From Microbulbifer taiwanensis (GTDB lineage Bacteria; Pseudomonadota; Gammaproteobacteria; Pseudomonadales; Cellvibrionaceae), in the NCBI RefSeq assembly GCF_014904815.1, contig NZ_JACZFR010000025.1, forward strand, positions 186,001 to 250,000: a DNA stretch of 64,000 nucleotides. Reading direction: 5' to 3'. Position 1 is the stretch's first letter. Each line of letters starts with the position of its first letter. A program made the translations under genes and the position numbers. Below are positions 1 to 10,647 of this stretch, piece by piece. Below the pieces are notes generated by a model. The model worked only from the letters and a program-made list of their open reading frames with translations. It did not search any database and was not told where the DNA came from.

Positions 1-52
1 CGGTAGTGATTACCACGAGCAGGAGCAGGGTGCGGTTGAATATTTTTTTCAT
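1..52 (-). CDS. lptE: LPS-assembly lipoprotein LptE, N-terminal fragment (probable)
   Basis: Only the first 17 codons are in the window, on the minus strand. They read MKKIFNRTLLLLVVITT, a Lys/Arg-rich start followed by a hydrophobic run, as in a signal peptide. The fragment starts about 100 bases downstream of leuS on the same strand. In gammaproteobacteria leuS is normally followed by lptE (rlpB), the outer-membrane lipoprotein that plugs the LptD barrel and helps deliver LPS to the surface. The identification rests on position and the signal-like start only; the lipobox and the body of the protein lie outside the window. Confidence 0.55.
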   Translation of the reverse strand, partial: MKKIFNRTLLLLVVITT

Positions 53-69
53 AATGTTTTTTGTGCTTC

Positions 70-123
70 GTAGGGTGCGCCGAACGCACCTTTGACCCCG
101 GCGGTGCGCACGGCGCACCCTAC
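70..123. repeat. GGTGCGCC-type interspersed inverted repeat, copy 1
   Basis: Arms at 70-90 and 103-123 are inverted copies of each other with two mismatches, built on the core GGTGCGCCGTGCGCACC. The element fills the gap between leuS and lptE. Related copies lie at 7527, 28955, 34125 and 36368, so this is a dispersed family rather than a chance palindrome. Confidence 0.75.
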
Positions 124-150
124 CGGGAGGCTGGTTATTTGGCGACGCGG

Positions 151-2871
<2,721 letters not shown>

Positions 2872-2921
2872 TCAGGGAGTGCTCCGGTAGCACCGGTTAG
2901 GATGCACAAACGCGGGATTAT

Positions 2922-3383
2922 ATGAGGGATGCCATGACGAAGGAACCGAAGTTGCCGCCGGAGGACAATATGGCGGAGGCGATGCGCCGGGACCTGGAGG
3001 ACCTGGTGGAGGGGGAACTGGCGGTGGAGGACCTGACCGCCAACAAGGTGGCCTTTCTGCGCGCCTGGCTGAAGGACGACCTGCACCGTGCGGGGGACTA
3101 TCTGCGCGGCCTCGGCGGCGAGCTGCAGACCCTGGAGGAGCGCGGCGGCAGTTGGCTGCTGGATGCCGCTGACCCCACCGAGACAGCCTGGCCGAATCTG
3201 ATGCGCTGCATCAAGCAGGGCAAACCCTGGGCGCTGGCCGGGGAGCGCACCGTCGCCGGCGAGGAGTTGCAGTGCCTGGGGTGCGGATACCGGGCCATGC
3301 CAGAGGCGGGAGCCCAGATCACACCCTGCCACCGCTGCGGCTACGGTTGCTTCCGGCAGATCGAGGGTGGACTCGAAGACTGA
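2922..3383 (+). CDS. Zinc ribbon-containing protein, YbeL/DUF1451 type
   Basis: A 153-residue acidic, mostly helical protein ending in a zinc ribbon: CLGCGYRAM and, 16 residues on, CHRCGYGC. This two-CXXC pattern and the overall plan match the YbeL/DUF1451 family, whose function is not established. The gene is divergent from leuS and overlaps the next gene by one base, so the two are probably co-transcribed. Two starts are possible, ATG at 2922 and ATG at 2934. The second has a purine-rich GAGGGA stretch just upstream and may be the true one. YbeL also sits beside leuS in enterobacteria, which supports the family call. Confidence 0.8.
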   Translation: MRDAMTKEPKLPPEDNMAEAMRRDLEDLVEGELAVEDLTANKVAFLRAWLKDDLHRAGDYLRGLGGELQTLEERGGSWLLDAADPTETAWPNLMRCIKQGKPWALAGERTVAGEELQCLGCGYRAMPEAGAQITPCHRCGYGCFRQIEGGLED

Positions 3384-4162
3384 TGGAGTGGCACGCCATA
3401 ATGGCCAGCCTGGTGATGCCCCCGCTTGCGCCGCTATTGGGCCTGTTGCTGGCCCTGGTGTTGTGGTTTTTCCCGGCCACATCCCCTTTCGCGAAACTGT
3501 CATTGCCCCTGGCTATCCTTTCTTTCACTGCCATGTGGATTTGTGCGACACCGGCATTTTCCGCCTGGCTGGGTGAGCGCCTGGGCAGAATGCCGGCCGC
3601 GCCGGATGCCGTGCCCCAGACCGTGGTGGTGCTGGGCGGCGGCCGTTACCGGGATGAGAATTCCGGTAACGAACGACTCTCTGCCACCAGCCTGGAGCGG
3701 GTGGCCTGGGCCGCACAGAGGGCGCCGGTGCAGATGCCGCTCTTGGTGAGTGGCGGGCGGGTTTACGAGCAGGAGCGGGCCCCAGAGGCGGAACTGATGG
3801 CGGGCCTGCTACAGGATCTGTTCCAGCGCCCGGTGACCTGGCGCGAGAATTGCAGTCGTACTACCGCCGAGAACGCGGTCAACACGGCCGCCATATTGCA
3901 CGACTCCGGTGTGGAGAGTGTGGTCCTTGTGACACACTGGTGGCATATGCCCCGTGCCGCAGAGGTGTTTGCCCGCGCCGGACTGCAGGTGCAGCCAGAG
4001 CCGGTGGGCAGCCCAGCGGAGCTGTTGCCGAGAGCGCAGAGCGGACTGTTGCGCTGGCTGCCCAGCGCCGCAGCGCTGCTACGCACCCAGGTCTACTGGC
4101 GCGAAATGCTGGCGCGTCGCTGGTATCACTGGATGCCATTGCCGCCGGTCAGAAACTGTTGA
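3383..4162 (+). CDS. ElyC/SanA/YdcF family protein (DUF218)
   Basis: The 259-residue product starts at the ATG that overlaps the stop of the zinc-ribbon gene (TGATG). Two hydrophobic segments at about residues 11-30 and 35-60 anchor it in the inner membrane. They are followed by a DUF218 domain: TVVVLGGGRYR near residue 75, a Thr/Glu-rich RTTAENAVNTAA near 160, and VLVTHWWHMPRA near 180. Length and layout match ElyC of E. coli, which affects the undecaprenyl-phosphate carrier in envelope biogenesis. The exact role here is inferred. Longer in-frame upstream starts exist but would run deep into the preceding gene. Confidence 0.82.
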   Translation: MEWHAIMASLVMPPLAPLLGLLLALVLWFFPATSPFAKLSLPLAILSFTAMWICATPAFSAWLGERLGRMPAAPDAVPQTVVVLGGGRYRDENSGNERLSATSLERVAWAAQRAPVQMPLLVSGGRVYEQERAPEAELMAGLLQDLFQRPVTWRENCSRTTAENAVNTAAILHDSGVESVVLVTHWWHMPRAAEVFARAGLQVQPEPVGSPAELLPRAQSGLLRWLPSAAALLRTQVYWREMLARRWYHWMPLPPVRNC

Positions 4163-4340
4163 GGAACCATTGCCGCGACATCGGTTCTTAGTGCTGACAG
4201 ACCCTGACGGGTCACAATTCGGCCTTGCCCGATACGGGCACCGGGCATAAGATGGCTCGCCTCACCGCGGCCACTTTTTAGACAGATAAAGAGTAGTGGC
4301 TGTGGATAGCAACCATAACAATAAAAGAGGTATCACCGAG

Positions 4341-4715
4341 ATGAAGGGCCTTCCCGCATCCTTTTCCCCCATTCAACTGCACAATCGCCTCAACCGGGCG
4401 GTGTGGATTGGTTTCAAACGCGCAGAGCAGGACGGACGCGAGCTGGTATTCCTCTGCGGCGGCAGCGACGGGGCCGCCCAGGTCAGCAAGAATTTCGAGA
4501 CTTTTGCCGGGCAGATAGTGCGGGAGTTCCGTCTCAATCCGGCCGAGGTGGATTTTGTCGAGTTGCGTAGTGACGGGGACCATCACCAGTGGTATCGCTG
4601 GCATGCCCAGTGGGTGGGATCTGCGCCGATGGAGTGCCGGGTGGAAGAGGTGGCGGGCGAGTCGGGCCGTCGCTATCTGGACCAGGCGCTCAGCCGCAGT
4701 GTAGAGGCCGCGTAG
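4341..4715 (+). CDS. Hypothetical protein
   Basis: I do not recognise a family. The 124-residue product begins MKGLPASFSPIQLHNRLNR. It has no signal peptide or membrane segment and mixes short beta-like runs (ELVFLCGG, DFVELRSD) with charged helices. The chosen ATG has an AGAGG ribosome-binding site ten bases upstream. A GTG at 4296 would add 15 poorly ordered residues. The gene stands alone, separated from the ElyC-like gene by about 180 bases, and converges with the epimerase gene. Codon use resembles its neighbours, so it looks like a genuine small cytoplasmic protein. Confidence 0.65.
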   Translation: MKGLPASFSPIQLHNRLNRAVWIGFKRAEQDGRELVFLCGGSDGAAQVSKNFETFAGQIVREFRLNPAEVDFVELRSDGDHHQWYRWHAQWVGSAPMECRVEEVAGESGRRYLDQALSRSVEAA

Positions 4716-4806
4716 CAGCCGCTACGCCGTAGGGCGAACACAAGGCTCTTTCCACCGCTCCAGGTATTCGCGGCGCCTGCAGCCCCTACATATCCCAATT
4801 AACTTG

Positions 4807-5724
4807 TTAGGCTCGCGCCTTCCTGGCGTGGCCGTTCTTCTGCAGCAGGTCCGCCAGGGCCTGCTCCAGTGTCGGAAACTGGAAGCTGTAGCCACTGTCC
4901 AGTGCGGTGCGCGGTTCCATCTTCTGGCTGGCCAGCAACAGCTCCTCCGCCATTTCCCCAAATATCATCTTCAATACCCAGGCCGGTGTGCGCATCAGGC
5001 AGGGGCGGTGCAGCTGTTTGGCGAGCAGGCGGGAAAAGCTGTTGTTGGTCACCGCTTCCGGTGCGCAGGCATTGAACGGTAGGCACAGGTGGCGGTCGAT
5101 GGCGTGCAGCATCAGCCCGACGATATCCTCCTCGTGAATCCAGCTCATCCACTGTTCGCCGGAGCCCATGGGGCCGCCGAGGCCGAGGCGGAAGGGTGGC
5201 AGCATCTGTGCCAGGGCTCCGCCGCGGGTGGAGAGCACTATGGCGGTGCGCATGGTGCCGACGCAGATTCCGGCCTGCTGCAGTGGCAGGGTGGCCGCCT
5301 CCCAGTCCCGGCACAGCTGTGCGGCGAAGCCGCCGCCGGGGGGACTGTTCTCCCGCAGCAGGTCGCCGCCACGATCGCCGTAATAGCCCACTGCGGATCC
5401 GGACAGGAAGTAACGCGGGCGCTGGGCCTGGGACAGAGACCAGCGCACCAGCTTTTCGGTCATTTTCAGGCGTGAGTCGCGGATTTCGGCGCGGCGCTTA
5501 TCCGTCCAGCGGTGGGTGATCGGCTCTCCGGCCAGATTGACCACCACATCGACCGGCGCCTCTACTTCCTGGAGTTCGCGGCAGCCGTGCGCGGTCTCTC
5601 CACACAGCTTGCGCACCTTGTCCGGGCGCCGGCTCAGCACCGTCAGCTGGTCGCCGCGGGCCAGCCACTGCTGGCAAAACAGTCGGCCTATCAGGCCTGT
5701 GCCGCCGCTGATTAAACAATGCAT
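4807..5724 (-). CDS. TIGR01777-family NAD(P)-binding epimerase-like protein (YfcH type)
   Basis: A 305-residue extended short-chain dehydrogenase-like protein. The Rossmann nucleotide-binding motif is at the very N-terminus (ISGGTGLIGRLF), then VVNLAGEPI and the family signature SGSAVGYYGDRG near residue 115. A C-terminal DUF1731-like tail (FGEMAEELLLASQKMEP) follows. This is the layout of YfcH/SulA-like epimerases; their substrate is unknown. The ATG at 5724 gives MHCLISGGTG, matching the family start. It is monocistronic, with more than 150 bases to lnt on the same strand. Confidence 0.88.
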   Translation of the reverse strand: MHCLISGGTGLIGRLFCQQWLARGDQLTVLSRRPDKVRKLCGETAHGCRELQEVEAPVDVVVNLAGEPITHRWTDKRRAEIRDSRLKMTEKLVRWSLSQAQRPRYFLSGSAVGYYGDRGGDLLRENSPPGGGFAAQLCRDWEAATLPLQQAGICVGTMRTAIVLSTRGGALAQMLPPFRLGLGGPMGSGEQWMSWIHEEDIVGLMLHAIDRHLCLPFNACAPEAVTNNSFSRLLAKQLHRPCLMRTPAWVLKMIFGEMAEELLLASQKMEPRTALDSGYSFQFPTLEQALADLLQKNGHARKARA

Positions 5725-5917
5725 AGGGAAGGCATCCTTGCCGCCGATTCATTAGTAATTTGCTTGCAGCATAGCAGCCGCAGCCAGGTGTGGCGGGCTC
5801 AGGGTAATTGCAGCGCATTTTAGGTGAAACATCGGGGCGCAGCGGTAATATTTGGCGCCCCGGAGGAAACGGGTGTCACCTGGTTTCGCCCTCAATCCAT
5901 TGTTCGGGGCGGCCTCG

Positions 5918-7510
5918 TTAGTCGGATAATTCGCCAGCGAGAGGTGAATCGGCATCGGGGGTTGCCCTGCGTCGCAGCAGCATGGCCGCGACCAGCATCG
6001 GCAGGGCCAGGGCGAATACCAGGGAGATGCCCGCAAACATGAACGGGGTACCGCCGCGCATGGCCTTTACCTGCCCAATCATATTGGCGCGCTCGAACTG
6101 GGGCAGTTTCTCCAGGATCCGGCCGCGGGGGTCGACGATGGCGGTGACACCGGTGTTGGTGCCGCGCACCAGGTAGCGGCGTGTCTCCAGGGCGCGCATC
6201 TGAGCCATCTGCATATGTTGCAGAGGCCCTATGGAGTCGCCGAACCAGGCATCATTGCTGATCGTCAGCAGCACCTGTGCCGACAGGGCGCTGTCGGCCA
6301 CAAGGCGCGGGTAGACGATCTCGTAGCAGATCAGCGGCGCCCAGCTGGCCCCGCCGGCATTCAGGGGCTGTTGTCCCTCCGCTCCCGGACGAATAAAGGA
6401 AGTGGGCAGATCGAAAAACTCGATGGTGCCGCGAATCCAGTCTTCCAGGGGTACATACTCGCCGAAGGGCACCAGGTGGCGTTTGTGGTAAACGCTGGGG
6501 CTGCGACCGAAGACGGCGGCGGAGTTGTGGATCACGCGGCTGCCCTCTGCGCCCGCTTCCCGCCGGTCGTAGAGCACACCACTGATGAGGTCTATCTGCG
6601 TCTGTTCGGCGTTGCGCTGCAGTGCCTGCATCAGGTTCGGAGCCTGGCCATAGAGCAGTGGCAGCGCCGCCTCGGGCCAGACGATCACGTCGACGCCCTG
6701 TTCACTGAGCACCCGGGTGCCGTCCTGGTAGCGGCTGATGGTCTCGCCGCGGAATTCCGGCAGCCATTTTTTGTCCTGGGGAATATTGGCCTGCACCAGG
6801 CCAACGGTGATTTCCTCACTCTCGGGTTGGGTCCAGTCTACCTGTGCCAGCAGGGCACCCAGCGGCCAGGGGGCAAGCGCTGCGGCGATCAGCGCAATGG
6901 AGACGTGTTGTTTAATCGGGGTTAAGCGCCCCGCGGCAGCCAGGGCGACCACTGCGGCGGACATGGCCAGCAACAGGCCTATGCCGTAAACGCTCAGCAC
7001 CGGCGCCCAGCCGGACAGCCAGGTTTCGATATGGCCGTAGCCGGCGAACAGCCAGGGGAAACCGGTGAAAACCCAGCTGCGCAGCCACTCGCTGATAAAC
7101 CAGAGGGCGGGGAAGGCGAGGGCGAAACTGATCCTGTTGTCTGTGAAGCGGCCGAGGAAGTAGAAGGGCAATGCCAGCAGCAGTGCCAGAATGCTGACAA
7201 AGGCGGCGGTGAGCAGCAGGCCCAGTGGTACAGAGGAATTGCCGAATTCGGTGATGGAGACGTAGACCCAGGAGCCACCGCTGCCGAACAGTCCCAGGCC
7301 GAAGCAGAATGCCAGCCACAGGCTGCTGCGCCCCGGAAACGGTTTCCGGTTGGATGCGCGCAGGTACAGCCAGGCCAGCAGGGATAGCGACAGCAGGCCG
7401 CAGATCCAGACGTCGTAGGGGGCGAAGGAGAGCGTCAGCAGTCCGCCGGCGGCCGCTGCCAGTACCGAGAATGCGGAATGTGGAATGCGGAGTGCGGAGT
7501 TCTTACTCAT
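5918..7510 (-). CDS. lnt: Apolipoprotein N-acyltransferase
   Basis: Integral inner-membrane enzyme that adds the third acyl chain to the N-terminal cysteine of lipoproteins. The 530-residue protein has about six membrane segments in its first 230 residues, then a nitrilase-like domain. The expected catalytic triad is visible: Glu in VWPEAALP (about 275), Lys in VYHKRHLVPFGEY (about 341) and Cys in APLICYEIVYP (about 395). A last membrane segment lies near the C-terminus. The first dozen codons (NSALRIPHSAFS) are encoded by a heptanucleotide repeat, so the annotated N-terminus may be an extension; a downstream start cannot be excluded. It follows ybeX in the classic ybeZ-ybeY-ybeX-lnt order. 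Confidence 0.95.
   Translation of the reverse strand: MSKNSALRIPHSAFSVLAAAAGGLLTLSFAPYDVWICGLLSLSLLAWLYLRASNRKPFPGRSSLWLAFCFGLGLFGSGGSWVYVSITEFGNSSVPLGLLLTAAFVSILALLLALPFYFLGRFTDNRISFALAFPALWFISEWLRSWVFTGFPWLFAGYGHIETWLSGWAPVLSVYGIGLLLAMSAAVVALAAAGRLTPIKQHVSIALIAAALAPWPLGALLAQVDWTQPESEEITVGLVQANIPQDKKWLPEFRGETISRYQDGTRVLSEQGVDVIVWPEAALPLLYGQAPNLMQALQRNAEQTQIDLISGVLYDRREAGAEGSRVIHNSAAVFGRSPSVYHKRHLVPFGEYVPLEDWIRGTIEFFDLPTSFIRPGAEGQQPLNAGGASWAPLICYEIVYPRLVADSALSAQVLLTISNDAWFGDSIGPLQHMQMAQMRALETRRYLVRGTNTGVTAIVDPRGRILEKLPQFERANMIGQVKAMRGGTPFMFAGISLVFALALPMLVAAMLLRRRATPDADSPLAGELSD
7470..7500. repeat. Heptanucleotide tandem repeat (AATGCGG type) inside the lnt start
   Basis: Four consecutive 7-base units occur at 7470-7497: aatgcgg, aatgtgg, aatgcgg, agtgcgg, followed by agt. 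They lie in the 5' end of lnt and encode its unusual NSALRIPHSAF start on the minus strand. A change in copy number would shift the reading frame upstream of the first membrane segment. Confidence 0.8.
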
Positions 7511-7526
7511 TCAATTCATTCAGTTC

Positions 7527-7577
7527 GTAGGGTGCGCCGCGCGCACCATTGGCCCGGTAGTGCGCACGGCGCACCCT
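7527..7577. repeat. GGTGCGCC-type interspersed inverted repeat, copy 2
   Basis: Left arm 7527-7547 and right arm about 7557-7577 are inverted copies of the GTAGGGTGCGCC...GCGCACC unit. It sits between ybeX and lnt, directly between two unrelated heptanucleotide arrays. Confidence 0.7.
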
Positions 7578-7578
7578 G

Positions 7579-7625
7579 CCCGAGTCCCGAGTCCCGAGTC
7601 CCGAGTCCCGAGTCCCGAGTCCCGA
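7579..7625. repeat. Heptanucleotide tandem array CCCGAGT
   Basis: Six perfect head-to-tail copies of CCCGAGT run from 7579 to 7620, plus a partial seventh (CCCGA). The array ends three bases before the stop of ybeX and fills the rest of the ybeX-lnt spacer. Such arrays vary in copy number by slipped-strand mispairing. Confidence 0.95.
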
Positions 7626-7628
7626 AAG

Positions 7629-8540
7629 TCAGCCGTCTTCCTCAACCGGCTTTTCCATCCGGCTCACCCGCAGCAGGTGTATCTGCCGGTTGTCCGCATA
7701 GAGTACCCGGAACATGAAGTCTCCCAATCGCGTGACCTCATCGCGCCCCGGCAAATGGCCAAAGGACTGCATGATCAGGCCGCCGACGGTGTCGAACTCC
7801 TCGTCGCTGAGTTCGCTTTCGAAATATTCGTTGAAATCCTCGATGGGGGTGAGCGCCTTGACGATAAAGTCGTTGTCGCCCACCTTGCGGATAAAGCTGT
7901 CCGCCTCTTCCTCGTCGGTTTCGTCCTCGATCTCGCCGACTATCTCTTCGAGGATGTCTTCAATGGTGACCACGCCGGATACGCCGCCGTACTCGTCGAT
8001 CACCACCGCCATATGGTAGCGGTTCTCGCGGAACTCCCGCAGCAGGATATTCAGGCGCTTGCTCTCGGGAATGATATTGGCCGGGCGGATGATGTCTTCC
8101 AACTGGAAGTCTTCCACGCCCTTCAGTACCAGCGGCAACAGGTCCTTGGCCAGCAGTATGCCGCGGATATCGTCGACGCTGTCACCGATCACCGGGAAGC
8201 GGGAGTGGCCGGACTCGATGATCTTGGGAAGGAATTCCTCGGGCTTGTCCTGCAGGCTGACCACGACCATCTGTGAGCGGGGGATCATGATCTCGCGCAC
8301 CTGCTGGCTGGATACGTCAAGCGCGCCCTCGATAATGGATAGCGCCTCTGCGTCCACCAGTTGGTTTTCCGCGGCATCCTTGATGATATCCAGCAGTTCG
8401 TCGCGGGATTTGGGTTCTGCGGAAAAGGCGCCGAAGAGCTTCTCCAGCCAGTTCTTTTCACCCGCTCGTTTTTCACCCGATCGGGGGCGGCTGGATGACT
8501 GACTACTTGGGGGTTCGTCTGTGGTCATGGAAGTGGCCAT
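7629..8540 (-). CDS. ybeX: CNNM/CorC-type transporter-associated CBS protein (YbeX)
   Basis: A 303-residue cytoplasmic protein: low-complexity Ser/Pro/Lys N-terminus, a CBS pair (VREIMIPRSQMVVV near residue 90, then YHMAVVIDEYGGVSGVVTIEDILEE split around 180-200), and a C-terminal CorC/HlyC domain (DTVGGLIMQSFGHLPGRDE). E. coli YbeX has been linked to Mg/Co efflux and ribosome metabolism. The frame stays open to 8621 but that would overlap ybeY by 56 bases. I chose ATG 8540 (MATSMTTDE); ATG 8528 is the alternative. It is downstream of phoH and ybeY on the same strand. Confidence 0.9.
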   Translation of the reverse strand: MATSMTTDEPPSSQSSSRPRSGEKRAGEKNWLEKLFGAFSAEPKSRDELLDIIKDAAENQLVDAEALSIIEGALDVSSQQVREIMIPRSQMVVVSLQDKPEEFLPKIIESGHSRFPVIGDSVDDIRGILLAKDLLPLVLKGVEDFQLEDIIRPANIIPESKRLNILLREFRENRYHMAVVIDEYGGVSGVVTIEDILEEIVGEIEDETDEEEADSFIRKVGDNDFIVKALTPIEDFNEYFESELSDEEFDTVGGLIMQSFGHLPGRDEVTRLGDFMFRVLYADNRQIHLLRVSRMEKPVEEDG

Positions 8541-8565
8541 GCTCCGGATTTCTCTCGTCTCTACT

Positions 8566-9066
8566 TTAGTCTGTTGCTGTTCGCGGGGCCGAGTGATCCA
8601 CTGGAGCATAGGGGTCGGCAAAGCCGAGCCCGGCCAGCAGCCCTGTCTCCAGTTTTTCCATCACTTCGGCGTCCGAGTCCTCTATATGGTCGTAGCCCAG
8701 GAGGTGCAGTGTGCCATGGACCACCATATGTGCCCAGTGCGCAGGGAGCGCTTTGTGCTGCTCTTCCGTCTCCTGTGCCACAACCGGCGCGCAGATCACA
8801 AGATCTCCCAAAAGTGGGAGATCCAGGTCATCGGGAAGCTCTGCGGGGAAGGACAGCACATTGGTGGGGCTGTCCTTGCCGCGGTACTGGCTGTTGAGCT
8901 GGCGACTCTCGTCCTCGTCGACGATGCGCACCGTCAGCTCCGCGACTTCGCGGCGGCCTGTCAGGGCGGCGCTGACCCAGTTGCGAATACTGTCATCGGA
9001 GGGTAAGTCGGTGCAGCGGCTGGCCCGCTGCACGTCTAGATGCAGGCTGATCAAAGTATGAGACAC
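8566..9066 (-). CDS. ybeY: Endoribonuclease YbeY (rRNA maturation factor)
   Basis: Metal-dependent endoribonuclease acting in 16S rRNA 3' end maturation and ribosome quality control. The zinc-binding signature [11 protein letters not shown] is complete, preceded by [14 protein letters not shown] and LLGDLVIC. I place the start at GTG 9066, which gives [13 protein letters not shown] and aligns with the known N-terminus. A GAGG site lies 8 bases upstream, inside the end of phoH. GTG 9069 and ATG 9087 are in-frame alternatives. The gene overlaps the 3' end of phoH if the ATG is used and otherwise follows it by 10 bases, so the genes are translationally linked. Confidence 0.93.
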   Translation of the reverse strand: MSHTLISLHLDVQRASRCTDLPSDDSIRNWVSAALTGRREVAELTVRIVDEDESRQLNSQYRGKDSPTNVLSFPAELPDDLDLPLLGDLVICAPVVAQETEEQHKALPAHWAHMVVHGTLHLLGYDHIEDSDAEVMEKLETGLLAGLGFADPYAPVDHSAPRTATD

Positions 9067-9076
9067 CACAGCAGCC

Positions 9077-10111
9077 TCAGGCCGCATCCTCATCCGGCTT
9101 GCCGGACATGGCGTCCCGCTCGGCCTCGTGGATGTCATAGGCCTCGACGATGCGTTGAACCAGCGGGTGGCGCACCACGTCCTTGGCGCCGAAGTGGGTG
9201 AAGCTGATGCCGTTGACCTTGCCCAGTACCTCGATCGCGTGCCTCAAACCCGAGGCCTGGCCGCGGGGCAGGTCTACCTGGCTGGGGTCGCCGGTGATCA
9301 CTGCGGTGGAGCCGAAGCCAATGCGGGTCAGGAACATCTTCATCTGCTCGCGGGTGGTGTTCTGGCTCTCGTCCAGGATCACGAAGGCGTTGTTCAGGGT
9401 GCGGCCGCGCATATAGGCGAGCGGCGCCACCTCGATCACATTGCGCTCGATCAATTTGCCCACTGTCTCGAAGCCGAGCATCTCGTAGAGGGCGTCATAG
9501 AGGGGGCGCAGGTAGGGATCTACTTTCTGGCTCAGGTCGCCGGGCAGGAAGCCGAGTTTCTCGCCGGCTTCCACCGCCGGGCGCACCAGCAATATACGTT
9601 CTACTTCGTCCTTCAGCAGAGCCTCTACCGCACAGGCCACCGCCAGGTAGGTCTTGCCGGTGCCGGCCGGGCCTATGCCGAAGTTGATATCGTTGGTCTG
9701 CACGGCCCGCACATACTTGCGCTGGTTCAGGCCGCGGGGGCGCACGGAACACTTCTTGGTGCGGATCAGCACCACCTGTTCCGCCTCGGCGCCCTCGCTG
9801 CTGCCGTTCTGGAGTTCCTCGACTCCCGACTGCTGCAGGGCCAGGTGGATCTCTTCCGGCGTCAGGTGATCGCGGTTGCCGGTCTCCTTGTACAGGAAGC
9901 TCAATACCTCGCCGGCGGCGCGGGCAGACTTGGGTTCTCCGTAGAAGGCAAACTGATTGCCGCGATTGCGGATCTCGATATCCAGTCGCTGTTCAATCTG
10001 GCGCAGGTGTTGATCGAATTGGCCACAGAGGTTGGCCAGGCGGCGGGCGTCGTTGGGCTCCAGTGTGATGCTGTGAGCGAGGGCTTGTGTTTCCAAATTG
10101 GTTTCCGGCAC
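9077..10111 (-). CDS. ybeZ: PhoH-like ATPase (YbeZ)
   Basis: A 344-residue PhoH-family P-loop ATPase, likely partner of YbeY in RNA metabolism. Walker [14 protein letters not shown] is near residue 148, Walker [11 protein letters not shown] near 240, followed by [15 protein letters not shown]-like N-terminal region (residues 1-90) precedes the ATPase. It is the first gene of the ybeZ-ybeY-ybeX-lnt run. The usual upstream neighbour miaB is separated by about 540 bases filled with palindromic elements, so this operon probably has its own promoter. Confidence 0.93.
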   Translation of the reverse strand: MPETNLETQALAHSITLEPNDARRLANLCGQFDQHLRQIEQRLDIEIRNRGNQFAFYGEPKSARAAGEVLSFLYKETGNRDHLTPEEIHLALQQSGVEELQNGSSEGAEAEQVVLIRTKKCSVRPRGLNQRKYVRAVQTNDINFGIGPAGTGKTYLAVACAVEALLKDEVERILLVRPAVEAGEKLGFLPGDLSQKVDPYLRPLYDALYEMLGFETVGKLIERNVIEVAPLAYMRGRTLNNAFVILDESQNTTREQMKMFLTRIGFGSTAVITGDPSQVDLPRGQASGLRHAIEVLGKVNGISFTHFGAKDVVRHPLVQRIVEAYDIHEAERDAMSGKPDEDAA

Positions 10112-10291
10112 CTTTTATCTGGGGAGTTCACTGCTAGGGTATACCCATTTTCCCGGTAGGGGAAAGGGCAGAGTGTGACGAATGGGTTCTAATTGGTCTT
10201 GGGGCTTATAACACTGTGGTATTACAGAGTTGCGACTGTCGCTTCCTGGGTGGTTCCGTTTTGGCGCTTCGTAAGTGGACTGAGGGGGCGA

Positions 10292-10399
10292 CCCTGCTAC
10301 CGATGGCTTTTCGCGGGACACGCCATGAATACATCCCTGTAGGCTTGGCGGCCGGGTTCCTCCGGCCGACAGTCCCGCGAAAAGCCATCGGTATCAGGG
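10292..10399. repeat. Long inverted repeat element, family A, copy 1
   Basis: The arms ACCGATGGCTTTTCGCGGGAC (10299-10319) and its exact reverse complement (10372-10392) are 21 bp and perfect. CCCTGCT and ATCAGGG outside them also pair with one mismatch. The loop carries ACATCCCTGTAGGCTTGGCGG, a segment conserved in the other two copies. It has the same orientation as the copy at 51302. Confidence 0.85.
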
Positions 10400-10473
10400 C
10401 CTTCGCATTTGATTTCAGTGTTCTTTTCCCTCCGACGCACTGGTGGGCAGAAACCAGAATTTGATGCGAAGAC

Positions 10474-10594
10474 GCTGATGCCGGGATTCGTTTGCGGGAC
10501 TGTTGGCGAGAGGGACCTCGCCGACAAGCCTCCAGGGATGGATTCTCCGGGGGGGCGCCTAGCCCGCGTCCCGCAAACGAATCCCGGCAGCAGT
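10474..10594. repeat. Long inverted repeat element, family A, copy 2 (opposite orientation)
   Basis: Perfect 21-bp arms lie at 10480-10500 and 10568-10588 (core CCGGGATTCGTTTGCGGGAC). The loop contains CAAGCCTCCAGGGATGGATTC, the reverse complement version of the conserved loop of copy 1. The two elements form an inverted pair 75 bases apart. Confidence 0.85.
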
Positions 10595-10647
10595 GTCGCC
10601 TCGAAGCTCTCTTAGTGTCACTTGGGGGGGCTGCCCGGAGCCCAAAA

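Larger units (their letters stand above)
10112..10647. other. Intergenic region phoH-miaB, no gene
   Basis: No convincing coding sequence is present. Open frames here run through two long inverted repeats and encode only repeat-derived peptides. The segment must also hold the promoter of the phoH operon, but no clear -35/-10 pair was identified. Confidence 0.7.

Noticed and set aside
3272-3382. Extended N-terminus of the ElyC-like protein
   Set aside because: The extra 37 residues overlap the zinc-ribbon coding sequence in another frame, and the ATG at 3383 gives the family length exactly.
7579-7625. CRISPR-like direct repeats
   Set aside because: The units are seven bases, contiguous and without spacers; there are no cas genes.
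10206-10615. Short open frames encoding peptides such as HEYIPVGLAAGF
   Set aside because: They are translations of the family A inverted repeats, which recur in non-coding positions.
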